Below, piece by piece: positions 1 through 9,538 of a DNA stretch of 64,000 bases. The stretch covers positions 58,009-122,008 of the forward strand of contig PHBY01000011.1 of assembly GCA_002840735.1 (NCBI GenBank). The letters run 5' to 3'. Source of the stretch: Chloroflexi bacterium HGW-Chloroflexi-2. Lineage in GTDB: Bacteria; Chloroflexota; Anaerolineae; Anaerolineales; Anaerolineaceae. A program made the position numbers and the translations under genes. The notes below the pieces were generated by a model. That model was not told the DNA's origin, searched no databases, and saw only the letters and a program-made list of their open reading frames with translations. Position 1 is the stretch's first letter, and each line of letters opens with the position of its first letter.

Positions 1-2640
1 CTGGAGTTGACCACCTTCGATTTGCCCGGAAGCCGTCATCGGGTTGATGGCAGTACCGCAATCCACGGCCATGACCATGCGAGGTACCCGCACCATACCG
101 GTTTCGGTGTCCACTTCTACTTCCACAAATTGTGCACCGAAGGGTGGCGGGGCGTAGTTGGACATGAAGGAGGCTGTCCCCATGATCTGTTGCTGGTCGA
201 CGGTATGCAGGCTGTTCAAAGCCACGGCTTCCAGGGAAACAGAACGTCCATCGGCTGCATACGCCTGACGATTGCGCAGGTACATGCCCTCTGTAGTGGT
301 TTTGAGTATTTTGGCAGCTCGTTCGATGATTTGTTTACGTACGATCTCGGCAGCTTTCTTAGCCGAACCACCGGAGATAAAGGTGGTGCTGGAAGCATAA
401 GCACCCACATCAAAGGGGGTCATGTCGGTATCGGAGGAGTAAATGATGATATCCTCCAGGCGACAACCCAGTGTCTCGGCAATGATCTGAGCAATGACAG
501 TATCGGAACCAGTGCCCAGGTCGGTAGCACCAACCTGCACGTTGAAGCTGCCGTCATCGTTCATTTTGATGGATGCACCACCCATATCCAATCCAGGGAT
601 GGCGGTACCATGCATGCAGGTTGCCACGCCTAAGCCACGGCGGATGTGTGGTCGTTCGGGGTCTACCCGCCATTTGGGATCGTTGCGACGTTCCCATTGA
701 ATGGATTTGGCAGCCTCATCGAAGCATTCCTGTAAGCCGCAACTCAACACGTATTGTTCGATGGTGCCACCTTCTCCCAATGCAGTCGAGATCGGAATAT
801 GATCCCCCACATTGACGGCATTTTTGCGGCGGAACTCCAACGGGTCAAAACCCAGTGAATGGGCAATCTCATCAATGATCACTTCCAGACCGAACATGCC
901 CTGGGGAGCGCCATAACCTCGGAAGGCGCCAGCCGGTGCTTTGTTGGTGTAATAGATATCCGCATGGAAGCGTAATGCATCGGCTTTATAGGTGGAAAGT
1001 CCCCGCAACCCGGAAACACTGGCAACCGTTAAGGAGTGGGATCCATAAGCGCCAGTATCGGAAATAACACTCATATCCAGAGCGCGGATAGTGCCATCGT
1101 TCATCACACCGACTTTGAAAGTAACATACATTGGGTGGCGAGAACGTGAGCTGGTGAATTCCTGTTCACGGGTGTATTCCAGACGTACCGGGCGATTGGT
1201 AGCCAGGGTCAGGTGGGCAGCCAGATCTTCGATCAGCATTTCCTGCTTGCCACCAAAGCCACCACCGATACGCGGTTTAATCACACGGATGCGTTTGACG
1301 GGCAAACCGATCAGGGGTGCCAGCATACGGCGTGCATGGAATGGCACCTGGGTGGAGGTGCGCACCACCAGGCGTTCATCCTCATCCCAATAGGTGATGG
1401 TGATGTGGGGCTCGATATGAGCTTGTTGCTGTTTGGGCGTGTAATACGTATTTTCAAAGACACGGTCGCATTCTGCGAATACTTTGTCCACATCATTCCA
1501 GACAGCATCGACCACATTGACCAGATTACGACTGGCATCGGGAATACCGACGGCATCCGGCTCGTCATGAATGACGGGTGCGCCGGGTTTGCCTGCTTCG
1601 CGCGGGTCCAGAACAACCGGTAATACTTCATAATCAACATCAATCAATTTAACTGCTGCACGGGCAATTTCTGGTGTTTCTGCAGCCACCACGGCTACCC
1701 GATCACCCACAAAACGAACTTTATTGTCCAGGGAAACCTGATCCCAGGGTTTGGGGTTCGGCCAGGATTGTCCACCGGAGGCATAAATGACACGCGGAAT
1801 GTCTTTGTAGGTCAGCACCGCATGTACACCCTGTAAAGCTTTGGCTTTGGAGGTATCGATGTTGCGGATGCGGGCATGTCCATGAGGGCTGGTGAGCATT
1901 TCTGCGTACAGCATGCCGGGCAGGTTGATATCATCGGTAAAGGCAGGTTTACCTTTGGCCAGTTTGACCGCATCCACCTTGATTTCCGGATGACCCACTA
2001 CATCGGTTTGGGATTCGGGGGTTACCCAGGGGGCAAATTTGACATCCTTTTTGGTCTTCAAATCGGAACCTGAATCGCCTTTAAGGAAATCGGGCAGATC
2101 ACGACCCAGATCGGATTCTCCGGTTAGACCAAAGGCAATTTCCATGGGGATACCGCCACCATCAATCGGGGGAACTTCTTCCCCACGCAACATGGCAGCA
2201 GCCCGCATAATGGCTTCGACGGGTTTGACATAACCGGTACAGCGGCAGATGGTGGAGCTGAGGGCATCGCGCGCATCTTCCAGCGTGGGATACATTTCTT
2301 TATTGATCAAGGCTTTGGTGGCCAGCACCATGGCAGGGGTACAATAACCACATTGGACAGCACCCATCTCGGTAAAGGCTTTCTGGATAGGATGAATGGT
2401 ATTGATTTCGCTCATACCTTCCACGGTCTCAATTTCATGCCCATCGGCTTGTGGAGCAAGCATGACGCAGGTAGGGACTAATTTTCCATCCATCAGAACG
2501 GAACAGGCACCGCATTCGCCGGTTTCACAACCGTGTTTTACACTCCAGATACCAGCTCTGCGTAAGGCGGTTAACAGACTTTCATCCTGGATCACGACCA
2601 GATCGGTGTCTTTACCATTAAGTTTTAAATGAATATTCAT
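1..2640 (-). CDS. Xanthine dehydrogenase-type oxidoreductase, fused 2Fe-2S and molybdopterin subunits (3' end outside window)
   Basis: The reading frame is open from the ATG at 2640 to the window edge, 880 codons, so the C-terminus is missing. Residues 1-150 form a two-cluster iron-sulfur domain: CETGECGAC (with a later Cys) is the plant-ferredoxin-like site, and CGYCTP with CRCTGY is the second cluster. The rest is the molybdopterin hydroxylase domain, with GGGFGGK near residues 459-465 and AFRGYGAPQG further on. The family hydroxylates purines or other N-heterocycles using water as oxygen donor and passes electrons through 2Fe-2S to FAD. The FAD subunit is encoded just upstream (12-nt gap). 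Fusion of the small and large subunits is known in this family. The substrate is inferred from the neighbouring nucleoside transporter and could be another heterocycle. The catalytic Glu region near the C-terminus is not visible. Confidence 0.9.
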   Translation of the reverse strand, partial: MNIHLKLNGKDTDLVVIQDESLLTALRRAGIWSVKHGCETGECGACSVLMDGKLVPTCVMLAPQADGHEIETVEGMSEINTIHPIQKAFTEMGAVQCGYCTPAMVLATKALINKEMYPTLEDARDALSSTICRCTGYVKPVEAIMRAAAMLRGEEVPPIDGGGIPMEIAFGLTGESDLGRDLPDFLKGDSGSDLKTKKDVKFAPWVTPESQTDVVGHPEIKVDAVKLAKGKPAFTDDINLPGMLYAEMLTSPHGHARIRNIDTSKAKALQGVHAVLTYKDIPRVIYASGGQSWPNPKPWDQVSLDNKVRFVGDRVAVVAAETPEIARAAVKLIDVDYEVLPVVLDPREAGKPGAPVIHDEPDAVGIPDASRNLVNVVDAVWNDVDKVFAECDRVFENTYYTPKQQQAHIEPHITITYWDEDERLVVRTSTQVPFHARRMLAPLIGLPVKRIRVIKPRIGGGFGGKQEMLIEDLAAHLTLATNRPVRLEYTREQEFTSSRSRHPMYVTFKVGVMNDGTIRALDMSVISDTGAYGSHSLTVASVSGLRGLSTYKADALRFHADIYYTNKAPAGAFRGYGAPQGMFGLEVIIDEIAHSLGFDPLEFRRKNAVNVGDHIPISTALGEGGTIEQYVLSCGLQECFDEAAKSIQWERRNDPKWRVDPERPHIRRGLGVATCMHGTAIPGLDMGGASIKMNDDGSFNVQVGATDLGTGSDTVIAQIIAETLGCRLEDIIIYSSDTDMTPFDVGAYASSTTFISGGSAKKAAEIVRKQIIERAAKILKTTTEGMYLRNRQAYAADGRSVSLEAVALNSLHTVDQQQIMGTASFMSNYAPPPFGAQFVEVEVDTETGMVRVPRMVMAVDCGTAINPMTASGQIEGGQLQ

Positions 2641-2652
2641 CTGTTTCCTCCT

Positions 2653-3504
2653 CTATTTTTGAGCCTTGAAGGCTTGTTGTAAGGCGCGTTGGGTCAAAAC
2701 GGAAGCCATCGCAGTTCGATACTCCACACTGCCACGAAAATCACCTATCGGTCGTGCCTGGTTTTCCGCCAATTGAGCAGACTGCTCCAATAATTCAGTC
2801 GTCGGGGATTTGCCAGTTAACAGTGCTTCAACTTCCAATAATCGCGCCGGAGAGGGATTTGCTCCTGCCAGCGCCACACCTGCTTTGGAACAGATGCCAT
2901 TTTCGATAAGCAGAACAGCCACAGCGGCCAGAATAGCTTTATCACGCGGGGTGCGATTGACGCGAACCAGTGCACCGCTTGCAGTTGGTTGAGCCGGGAA
3001 GCTGACTTCCAGAATGGCTTCACCGGGAAGAAGGACTTTTGTGCAATCCTTCATCCATTCCTGCAATGCCACCTGACGGGTCTGGTTTTCATCTTTTTGA
3101 ACCGATACAATTGCGTCCAATGCCATCAAAACCAGGGGAACATCCGGTGGGTTTTCCGGATCGGTGATGGTACCAGCAACACTTGCCAGGTTGCGTAACC
3201 CCAGGGTAGCCGAAAAATAGGCTGCTTCCGTTAAAACACCACCCGCCTGAGATTTGATCAATTCTGATTGATAAATGTCCTGCAGGGTTGCCATGGCACC
3301 GATATGCACATTGCCATCCTCACCCAATTTGATGTAGTTGAGTTGCAGCTTCTCAAGATCAACAAAGGCATCTGCGTTCAGATTGGTGAGGGCAATGGGT
3401 CTAGGTCCAACGGTGAGAGGAACTGTATTGATATCAGAGCGTTTGAGAAGCTGGTGAGCTTTTGACCAGTTGTCTGGTCGATGGAATTCTTTTGTTTTTG
3501 ACAT
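2653..3504 (-). CDS. FAD-binding subunit of xanthine dehydrogenase-type enzyme (CoxM/XdhB family)
   Basis: This 283-residue protein has the FAD-PCMH fold of the medium subunit of molybdenum hydroxylases, followed by the CO-dehydrogenase flavoprotein C-terminal domain from about residue 180. The segment ATLGLRNLASVAGTI is the usual FAD-contacting loop (normally xxxIRNxAtxGGN). Here the second Gly-rich turn is altered, so the exact cofactor geometry may differ. It should transfer electrons from the 2Fe-2S clusters of the following gene product to NAD or another acceptor. The gene sits between the 2-hydroxyacid dehydrogenase gene and the large-subunit gene, all on the minus strand with short gaps, so it is probably co-transcribed with them. 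Confidence 0.85.
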   Translation of the reverse strand: MSKTKEFHRPDNWSKAHQLLKRSDINTVPLTVGPRPIALTNLNADAFVDLEKLQLNYIKLGEDGNVHIGAMATLQDIYQSELIKSQAGGVLTEAAYFSATLGLRNLASVAGTITDPENPPDVPLVLMALDAIVSVQKDENQTRQVALQEWMKDCTKVLLPGEAILEVSFPAQPTASGALVRVNRTPRDKAILAAVAVLLIENGICSKAGVALAGANPSPARLLEVEALLTGKSPTTELLEQSAQLAENQARPIGDFRGSVEYRTAMASVLTQRALQQAFKAQK

Positions 3505-3539
3505 AGATCTCCTTTCTGGCTTTTCTACAAATGAATAAA

Positions 3540-4562
3540 TCAGACTACCTGATAAATTAACGGTTGTTGATGAATATAGCTTACCAGATTTACATAATCT
3601 CCGCTGCGATCTGGTAAAGCATTGGGGTCAATATTACCAGAAGCAGTATGAGGGGTGAGGACGATGTTTGCTTCAGGATCGCCTGCCAGCGGCAACAAGG
3701 GGCTGTCCATATTAATCGGCTCCCAATCAAACGTATCGGTTGCCACTCCGCCCAGATAACCCGATCGCAAAGCGTTGGCTACATCTTCTTCATTATATAA
3801 TCCACTAGCGCCACAGCTTACCAGAAATGCACCTGGTTTCATCTGTTGGATAAATGCCTGATTAACCATGGCTGCCGTTTCTGGCATGAATGGCAATAGC
3901 ATGGTGACAAAATCGCTCTGCGCCAAAAGATCATCCTGACTGGCATATTGAATATGGAGGTCCTTTTCAGTATGCTCGGATAAACGTGAGCGTTTGTTGT
4001 ACAGCACCTTGCATTCAAAACCCTTCAAACGGCGTGCCAGTTCGATACCAATTTCACCAAACCCAATGATCCCTACGGTTTTTCGATATAGTGTCCCAAT
4101 CAATTTGCGACCGGTAAAGTTAATCGCAAAGGTATCTTCATCACTTTTTCTGGGAGGCAAACCCCAGTCTTTATCCAGGGTAATCACATGCATTGCCTCT
4201 CTGAAACGTTTTGCCAGCGTCAGCATTTGTGTCAACAAATGCTCCGACACCATGACGGTTATTTCAATGGGCATATAGCATACTTTTACCCCATTTTTTT
4301 GCGCAGCAGCAAGGTCGATATCGTAGATTTGGGAACCCAGTCTCTGGATTAATTGTAGATCCTTTCCGGCTGCAATGATCTCAGCATCAATAACATCGCT
4401 GCGTTCAGTAATGAGGAATTGTTTCCCCGGTAGATGTTTGATTATATCAGCCTTGTTGGGATCTCGAAGCATGCTGATTTCAAAATCCTGTGGGGCACCA
4501 GCCAGGGCCGATTGTTGATGCCGTTCCCCACGATGGGTAACGAATAGAACTTGATATGACAT
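3540..4562 (-). CDS. D-isomer-specific 2-hydroxyacid dehydrogenase
   Basis: This 340-residue protein belongs to the D-2-hydroxyacid dehydrogenase family, which includes phosphoglycerate, glyoxylate/hydroxypyruvate and D-lactate dehydrogenases. The NAD-binding Rossmann motif GFGEIG lies near residues 167-172. The catalytic Arg is probably in VSCGASGLYNEEDV and the catalytic His in LTPHTASG. It would interconvert a 2-keto acid and a D-2-hydroxy acid. Its place between the transporter ATPase and the molybdenum hydroxylase genes suggests a role in the same catabolic route, for example handling a glyoxylate-type product of purine breakdown; that link is inference. The ATG start at 4562 follows an AGGAG-like sequence. 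Confidence 0.85.
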   Translation of the reverse strand: MSYQVLFVTHRGERHQQSALAGAPQDFEISMLRDPNKADIIKHLPGKQFLITERSDVIDAEIIAAGKDLQLIQRLGSQIYDIDLAAAQKNGVKVCYMPIEITVMVSEHLLTQMLTLAKRFREAMHVITLDKDWGLPPRKSDEDTFAINFTGRKLIGTLYRKTVGIIGFGEIGIELARRLKGFECKVLYNKRSRLSEHTEKDLHIQYASQDDLLAQSDFVTMLLPFMPETAAMVNQAFIQQMKPGAFLVSCGASGLYNEEDVANALRSGYLGGVATDTFDWEPINMDSPLLPLAGDPEANIVLTPHTASGNIDPNALPDRSGDYVNLVSYIHQQPLIYQVV

Positions 4563-4585
4563 TTTTTACTCCTAAGCAATAGATT

Positions 4586-6139
4586 TTAAAGAGCAGATTC
4601 GATTGTTTTTCCTGCCATTAATAATCCGACCTGTTCGATCATATCTGGATTTGGAGAAACTTCCCCCATGATCTGGCCCTCGAACATAACCAGAATACGA
4701 TCACTGAGGGCAAAGATCTCCTCAAGGTCGGTTGAAATGAGTAAAATAGCAGCGCCCCCATCGCGTTCCGCAATAATTTGTTGGCGCACAAATTCGGTTG
4801 CGCCAATATCGATACCGCGGGTGGGTTGATTGACGAGTAAAAACTTGGGGCGCCGGTCTAATTCGCGTGCAACTACCACTTTTTGCTGGTTACCACCGGA
4901 GAGATGGGCAATTTCTTCATCTACATCGCCAACGCGGATACTGAATTTCTTCACCAGTGATTGGGAATAATTTTTGATGGTCTTGAATTGCAGAAATCCA
5001 TATTTTGAAAAAGGACGATCATTGAATGTTTCGGCAATGAAATTCTCACTGACCGAGAATGGCAGAATCAGCCCCATTTTTTGACGATCTTCTGGAATAT
5101 GAGCCATTCCCAATTGATTTAAACGGGTGAGGTCACGTTTGGTAATCGATATATCGTTCAGAATGATGGAGTCAAAATCACTGTCCATTAGACCGGCCAA
5201 AGCCAGAGCCAGCTCACTCTGGCCATTGCCAGACACACCAGCGATACCGACAACTTCGCGCTCGTAAACGTCAAAGGAAAAATTCTTCACCGCTGGCAAG
5301 CCACGTTCGTCTTTTACATTCAGATTTTTAACCGAGAAAATTACTTTGCCGGGTTGTTTCTCTTTTTTGTTCAAGTCCATCAACACATCACGCCCCACCA
5401 TCATTTTTGCCAATTCACGAGGATTTGTTTCTTTCGTGTTGACGGTGGTGATTGTCTTTCCATCGCGCAGAATCGTCACCCGATCACTGATCTGCATAAC
5501 TTCCTCCAGCTTGTGGGTGATGAACACAATAGTGAGACCTTTATCAGCCAACTGGCGTAGAAAATCGAGCAAATTTTCGGATTCCTGAGGGGTTAACACG
5601 GCGGTTGGCTCATCCAGAATCAATAAATCCGCGCCATGATAGAGCGCTTTCAAGATCTCGACACGTTGTTGCTCACCCACAGACAGATCCTTGACCAATG
5701 AGGTGGGGTCGACATTCAAGCGGTAATCTTTGCTCATCTGCTGAATCTTTTTGATCACAGGATCGAGGTTGTTTAACACTTTCCAGGGTTTATATTGACC
5801 GAGAATGATGTTTTCAGCCACGCTTAATGTTTCAACCAGCATAAAGTGCTGGTGTACCATACCAATGCGATTTTGGATGGCATCTTTGGGGTTGTGAACA
5901 TCAAATTTTTCATTTTTATAAAATATACTGCCGGAATCTGGTTTGTAAAGCCCATACAGAACACTCATCAAAACGGTTTTTCCGGCGCCATTTTCACCTA
6001 AGAGACAATGAATTTCTCCCTGGTGGACTTCCAGATTTACACCCCGATTGGCAAATACCCCACCAGGAAAGCTCTTATGAATTTCCTCCATCCGAAGTAT
6101 TGTTTTTGGATCATTGTTTTTTGGCATACTATCTTCCAT
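4586..6139 (-). CDS. Nucleoside ABC transporter ATPase, two ABC domains (NupO/YufO type)
   Basis: The 517 residues contain two ABC cassettes. The first has Walker A GENGAGKT near residue 48 and signature LSVGEQQR. The second has a degenerate Walker A (GVSGNGQSE) and signature LSGGNQQK, as in sugar- and nucleoside-type carbohydrate-uptake ATPases. It powers import by the two permeases encoded just upstream. An AGGAGA sequence four bases before the ATG supports the start. The gap to the preceding permease gene is 8 nt, showing an operon. In Bacillus subtilis this arrangement (lipoprotein, ATPase, two permeases) imports nucleosides; the exact ligand here is inferred. Confidence 0.9.
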   Translation of the reverse strand: MEDSMPKNNDPKTILRMEEIHKSFPGGVFANRGVNLEVHQGEIHCLLGENGAGKTVLMSVLYGLYKPDSGSIFYKNEKFDVHNPKDAIQNRIGMVHQHFMLVETLSVAENIILGQYKPWKVLNNLDPVIKKIQQMSKDYRLNVDPTSLVKDLSVGEQQRVEILKALYHGADLLILDEPTAVLTPQESENLLDFLRQLADKGLTIVFITHKLEEVMQISDRVTILRDGKTITTVNTKETNPRELAKMMVGRDVLMDLNKKEKQPGKVIFSVKNLNVKDERGLPAVKNFSFDVYEREVVGIAGVSGNGQSELALALAGLMDSDFDSIILNDISITKRDLTRLNQLGMAHIPEDRQKMGLILPFSVSENFIAETFNDRPFSKYGFLQFKTIKNYSQSLVKKFSIRVGDVDEEIAHLSGGNQQKVVVARELDRRPKFLLVNQPTRGIDIGATEFVRQQIIAERDGGAAILLISTDLEEIFALSDRILVMFEGQIMGEVSPNPDMIEQVGLLMAGKTIESAL

Positions 6140-6147
6140 ATAATCTC

Positions 6148-7083
6148 CTATTTGTAAGGTACGCCAAGAGTCTTGGGTGCTTGCACGCGTCGTTTATTAA
6201 ATCCAACTAATACCAGCAAGGTTGCCAGGTATGGTAATGCCTGTAAGAATTGATAAGGAATGTTTACATCCGGCATGGTTTGGATACGTAATTGCAAGGC
6301 ATAGAAAATGCCAAATAACAAGGATGACCAAAATGCTCCCCAGGGTTTCCATCGGCCAAACACAACCACAGCTAATGCGATGAAGCCACGACCGGAGACA
6401 ACCCCTTCCACAAACTGATCTGCATATGCCAGAACTAGAAAAGCACCACCCACCGCTGCCAATGCTGTCCCGATCATCACACTCAGGTAGCGCATACGGA
6501 AAACATTTACCCCAACCGTATCAGCTGCTTTGGGGTGTTCACCAACAGCACGAATTGACAGACCAAAAGCTGTTTTATACAAAACAAAAGTAGCTAATGG
6601 CACCACCAACAGGGTTCCATACACCATGATATTGTGTTTGAATAAGACCTCACCAAAAAATGGAATTGAAGAAAGGAATGGAATTTCAACGGATTGGAAT
6701 GTTTTTAGTCCGAGTGGAACGGCGCTTACAGAGTACATAGACCGATAAAGAAAGCCGGTAATTCCCATGCCAATCATGTTAAACGCTGCACCAACCACGA
6801 TTTGATTGGCTTTGATGGTGATGGTAAAAAAGGCAAAAATCAAACCGCTGAGAATACCAGCTAAAATCGCTGCCAGCAAACCTAACCACAACGAACCGGA
6901 CTCGAAGGCAACGGAATAAGCACTGAAGGCACCGATTAACATCACCCCTTCCAGCCCAATATTGATAACACCTGCTTTTTCCGAGAACACTTCACCAACA
7001 GCTGCATATAAAATTGGGGTGGCCATGCGCCAGGTGGCTGCCAGAATACTTTGTAAGAATAAAATGGAAGGTATGAGCTCCAT
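6148..7083 (-). CDS. Nucleoside ABC transporter permease (NupQ type)
   Basis: A hydrophobic protein of 311 residues with about eight to ten membrane segments, typical of branched-chain-type permeases (BPD_transp_2). The conserved start AAVGEVFSEKAGVINIGLEG is diagnostic of the second permease of BMP-dependent nucleoside importers. A GTG at 7095 overlaps the stop of the previous gene, but the ATG at 7083 is preferred because a GAGGAG motif lies 11 nt upstream and the protein then begins as homologues do. It forms the channel together with the neighbouring permease. Confidence 0.9.
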   Translation of the reverse strand: MELIPSILFLQSILAATWRMATPILYAAVGEVFSEKAGVINIGLEGVMLIGAFSAYSVAFESGSLWLGLLAAILAGILSGLIFAFFTITIKANQIVVGAAFNMIGMGITGFLYRSMYSVSAVPLGLKTFQSVEIPFLSSIPFFGEVLFKHNIMVYGTLLVVPLATFVLYKTAFGLSIRAVGEHPKAADTVGVNVFRMRYLSVMIGTALAAVGGAFLVLAYADQFVEGVVSGRGFIALAVVVFGRWKPWGAFWSSLLFGIFYALQLRIQTMPDVNIPYQFLQALPYLATLLVLVGFNKRRVQAPKTLGVPYK

Positions 7084-7091
7084 AATTGATC

Positions 7092-8147
7092 TCACTCCTC
7101 TTTTTCTTTAGAAACATAACTGTAAACACCGAATGCAACCACGGAGAGAACGACGAGACCCTGTATGAGAAATACCAGAACAGAGGGGACTTTTGCATTC
7201 ATCTGCATCACTTCAGCGCCAGATCGTAATGCACCAAACAGGATACCCGAGAAAATGACGCCCAACGGATTATTATTTACCAATAATGAAACCGCAATAC
7301 CATCGAACCCATAACCGGGTGAGATCAACTGGTATAAACGATAAGAGATAGCGGCTACTTCCACAGCCCCACCCAGTCCGGCAGCGCCGCCACTGATTGC
7401 CATGGCGAGTAATACTTTCCTTTTTACATTGATACCGGCATAACGGGCTGCATCCGGGTTGATACCAACCGCCCGGATGGTGTAACCCAGACTGGTTTTG
7501 AAAATTATGATATATAACACAATCGCCAGAACCAGGGCGAGAATAAAACCTGTGTGCAAGCGGGTCGGGGGTAAGAAGCGCCACAACCAGGCATTCTGGC
7601 TGATTTTGGCGGTTTGTGCAAATAATCCGGCGGTCTCGATCATTGGGCCGGTCACCAGCCAGCCAGTGATGAAGATGGCGATATAGTTCAACATAATGGT
7701 GGTGACAACTTCATTGGCACCAAATCGGTTTTTCAAAAATGCAGCCAGCATACCCCACAAAGCACCACTACTGGCTCCAGCGATTAATACCATGGGCACC
7801 AACAAGAATCTGGGTAAATCACCCAGGTAGATACCGACTGCAGTCGCCGCAACAGCGCCTGCATAAAATTGACCTTCTGCGCCAATATTCCAGATGCTGC
7901 AGCGAAACGCGACCGCCAGACCAGCACCAATAAAAATCAGGGGGGTGGCTTTGATCAACACTTCAGTGATGGCGGTGCGATCCTTGAATGCACCTTGCCA
8001 CATAGCGGCGTAGGCTTGAATGGGGTCATACCCGGAAATCAGAAGCACAATGGCACCAATTCCTAATGCAATCGGAATGGCGGCAAATGGTGTCCAGGCA
8101 CTGCGTGAAAATTTTAATAATCGTTTCTTGATGGAAACAAAATCCAT
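7092..8147 (-). CDS. Nucleoside ABC transporter permease (NupP type)
   Basis: A 351-residue integral membrane protein, the longer of the two permeases. The central region FRCSIWNIGAEGQFYAGAVA matches the conserved EAA-like core of BPD_transp_2 proteins, and YTIRAVGINPDAARYAGIN is the cytoplasmic loop expected to contact the ATPase. The stop codon lies at the start region of the next permease, consistent with translational coupling. A strong 17-bp hairpin lies between the lipoprotein gene and this gene and may set the ratio of lipoprotein to membrane subunits. Confidence 0.9.
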   Translation of the reverse strand: MDFVSIKKRLLKFSRSAWTPFAAIPIALGIGAIVLLISGYDPIQAYAAMWQGAFKDRTAITEVLIKATPLIFIGAGLAVAFRCSIWNIGAEGQFYAGAVAATAVGIYLGDLPRFLLVPMVLIAGASSGALWGMLAAFLKNRFGANEVVTTIMLNYIAIFITGWLVTGPMIETAGLFAQTAKISQNAWLWRFLPPTRLHTGFILALVLAIVLYIIIFKTSLGYTIRAVGINPDAARYAGINVKRKVLLAMAISGGAAGLGGAVEVAAISYRLYQLISPGYGFDGIAVSLLVNNNPLGVIFSGILFGALRSGAEVMQMNAKVPSVLVFLIQGLVVLSVVAFGVYSYVSKEKEE

Positions 8148-8223
8148 AATTATCTACCTCAAGTAGTAATCATTATCAAGCATTATATCTATTGTATCGA
8201 TTTGTCAGTCATAAGGCAATTTT

Positions 8224-8261
8224 AAATAGTGTTGTTGGCGTGATCGCCAACAACACTATTT
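8224..8261. terminator. 17-bp perfect hairpin between lipoprotein and permease genes
   Basis: Arms 8224-8240 and 8245-8261 are exact inverted repeats (outer AAATAGTG, inner TTGGCG/CGCCAA) around a TGAT loop. On the minus strand it follows the BMP lipoprotein gene by about 33 nt. No long U-run follows, so it may be a leaky terminator or an mRNA-stabilising hairpin. Such elements are common after binding-protein genes, which need higher expression than permeases. Confidence 0.7.
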
Positions 8262-8294
8262 GTTATACGTATGCCAATTTTTCGGGTAAAAACA

Positions 8295-9317
8295 TTATTC
8301 TACGGGAGCTAATGTGTCAATTTCGCCTGAGCTGATTTTTGAATAAAGTGCAGCTACTTCATCGCGCAATTCTTGTGGAACCGGGGTGGCAGCATTTTCA
8401 TTGTAGACGATATAAATCACATCTTCGTCTGCCAGACCGAATTCAATATTGCTGGTGGGTTTGAATGTGCCATCTTTTACTGCCTCGGCCATGTGTACCA
8501 ATCCGGCGCCATAATCGAGGATGTAATTTGCCAGGATTTGTTGAGGTGCTTTTTCGGTATTATCACCAAACATGCCAAAGCCATATACATTCTTTTCCAA
8601 CATCGCCTGATAGACGCCGTTACCAGCGAAGTCAGCATTCCCTAATAGGAAGTTGGCACCACCGTCAATGTAGCTGATGGATGCTTCTTTAGCAGCAGCT
8701 GTGTCCGTCCAGTTTCCCAGATAGGTTACCTGTACGGGGAAATCAGGATTGACGGCATGCGCGCCATTGATAAAACCGGTGAAAGATTCGGAGATGGGCG
8801 GAATTTCCATACCACCGATCAAACCTGCGCCGGTACCCATCTTGGCTGCAATATAACCAAAGGCGTAACAGGGTTGGCTGGAGTCAGAGTTCAAACCAAT
8901 CACATTCGGTACGTTGGGGTCATAGAAGCGGCTGCTGGACAGGAAGAAGAAGGTATTCGGGTAGTCCGGTGCAACAGCAACTGCGGCATCGGTGAATTCA
9001 TTACCATGTCCCAGGATGAATTGATAACCCTGGTCGGCAAAATCCCGGAAAGCTTTTTCAAAGGCTGCTGGGGACATTTCCACTTCAACATAACTAATTT
9101 CAGCGCTCAGCTCAGATTCCATGCGCTTGAGGGCTTCATAAGCGGTCTGATTCCATCCACCGTCATTTACCGGTCCGGGAGCCAGTAAGCCAGCTTTGAA
9201 AGCAGCTGCGGGTTGCTCGCCTTGCGGAGCGGGCTCTGCAGCAGGTTGGCTTGCACAGGCAGTTACCAATGACAATACAATGATCAAAGCAGAAATAACA
9301 AACAGGTGTTTCTTCAT
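8295..9317 (-). CDS. BMP-family substrate-binding lipoprotein (BmpA/PnrA-like)
   Basis: This 340-residue protein starts with a lipoprotein signal peptide ending in VTAC (Cys21), followed by a Pro/Gln/Glu-rich linker. The mature part is a type I periplasmic-binding fold of the BMP family: AGLLAPGPVNDGGWNQTAYEAL at the ligand cleft, GHGNEFTDAA, and GGMEIPPISESFTGFINGA. BMP proteins bind purine nucleosides in spirochaetes and streptococci. It is the first gene of the operon and has its own promoter (9413-9442) and a strong GAAGGAG ribosome-binding site. Coupling to a purine-hydroxylase-type enzyme downstream supports a purine-related ligand. Confidence 0.9.
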   Translation of the reverse strand: MKKHLFVISALIIVLSLVTACASQPAAEPAPQGEQPAAAFKAGLLAPGPVNDGGWNQTAYEALKRMESELSAEISYVEVEMSPAAFEKAFRDFADQGYQFILGHGNEFTDAAVAVAPDYPNTFFFLSSSRFYDPNVPNVIGLNSDSSQPCYAFGYIAAKMGTGAGLIGGMEIPPISESFTGFINGAHAVNPDFPVQVTYLGNWTDTAAAKEASISYIDGGANFLLGNADFAGNGVYQAMLEKNVYGFGMFGDNTEKAPQQILANYILDYGAGLVHMAEAVKDGTFKPTSNIEFGLADEDVIYIVYNENAATPVPQELRDEVAALYSKISSGEIDTLAPVE

Positions 9318-9412
9318 TCTTTTTCTCCTTCATTAAATAAATAGAATTTGGTTGAAATTACTTTAAGGGGGACTGTCTTGTGTATGAAAAACTTTGAGTT
9401 ATTCTCACTTAA

Positions 9413-9442
9413 TTTATATCATAAATGAATAATGTTAAGCAA
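9413..9442 (-). promoter_or_regulatory. Predicted promoter of the BMP/xanthine dehydrogenase operon
   Basis: Read on the minus strand there is TTGCTT (9442-9437), an 18-nt spacer and TATAAA (9418-9413), followed by a leader of about 90 nt and the strong ribosome-binding site of the lipoprotein gene. It is the only good sigma-70-like match in the gap. No purine riboswitch was recognised in the leader. Confidence 0.55.
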
Positions 9443-9500
9443 GTCTTAATTTGTTGTTAAGTGATAATAATTTTCGTGTCCTTTCAATAATTAGCGGTCA

Positions 9501-9538
9501 GGGTGTTTTTGGCGTGCGGACGCACGCCAAAAACACCC
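9501..9538. terminator. 18-bp perfect palindrome with outer GGGTGTT/AACACCC arms
   Basis: Arms 9501-9518 and 9521-9538 are exact inverted repeats separated by only GA. It lies downstream of the endonuclease gene (minus strand) and upstream of the BMP promoter, so it could end restriction-modification transcripts. The outer seven bases are the same as those of the palindrome at 20080-20123, which suggests a repeat family rather than a one-off terminator. Confidence 0.6.

Noticed and set aside
7..1623. Several plus-strand open frames up to 208 codons at the left edge.
   Set aside because: They are antisense shadows of the molybdopterin subunit gene, whose minus frame is open with clear family motifs.
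8148..8294. Possible purine riboswitch near the nucleoside operon.
   Set aside because: Only the 17-bp hairpin is present; neither this gap nor the leader at 9318-9412 shows the purine aptamer pattern.
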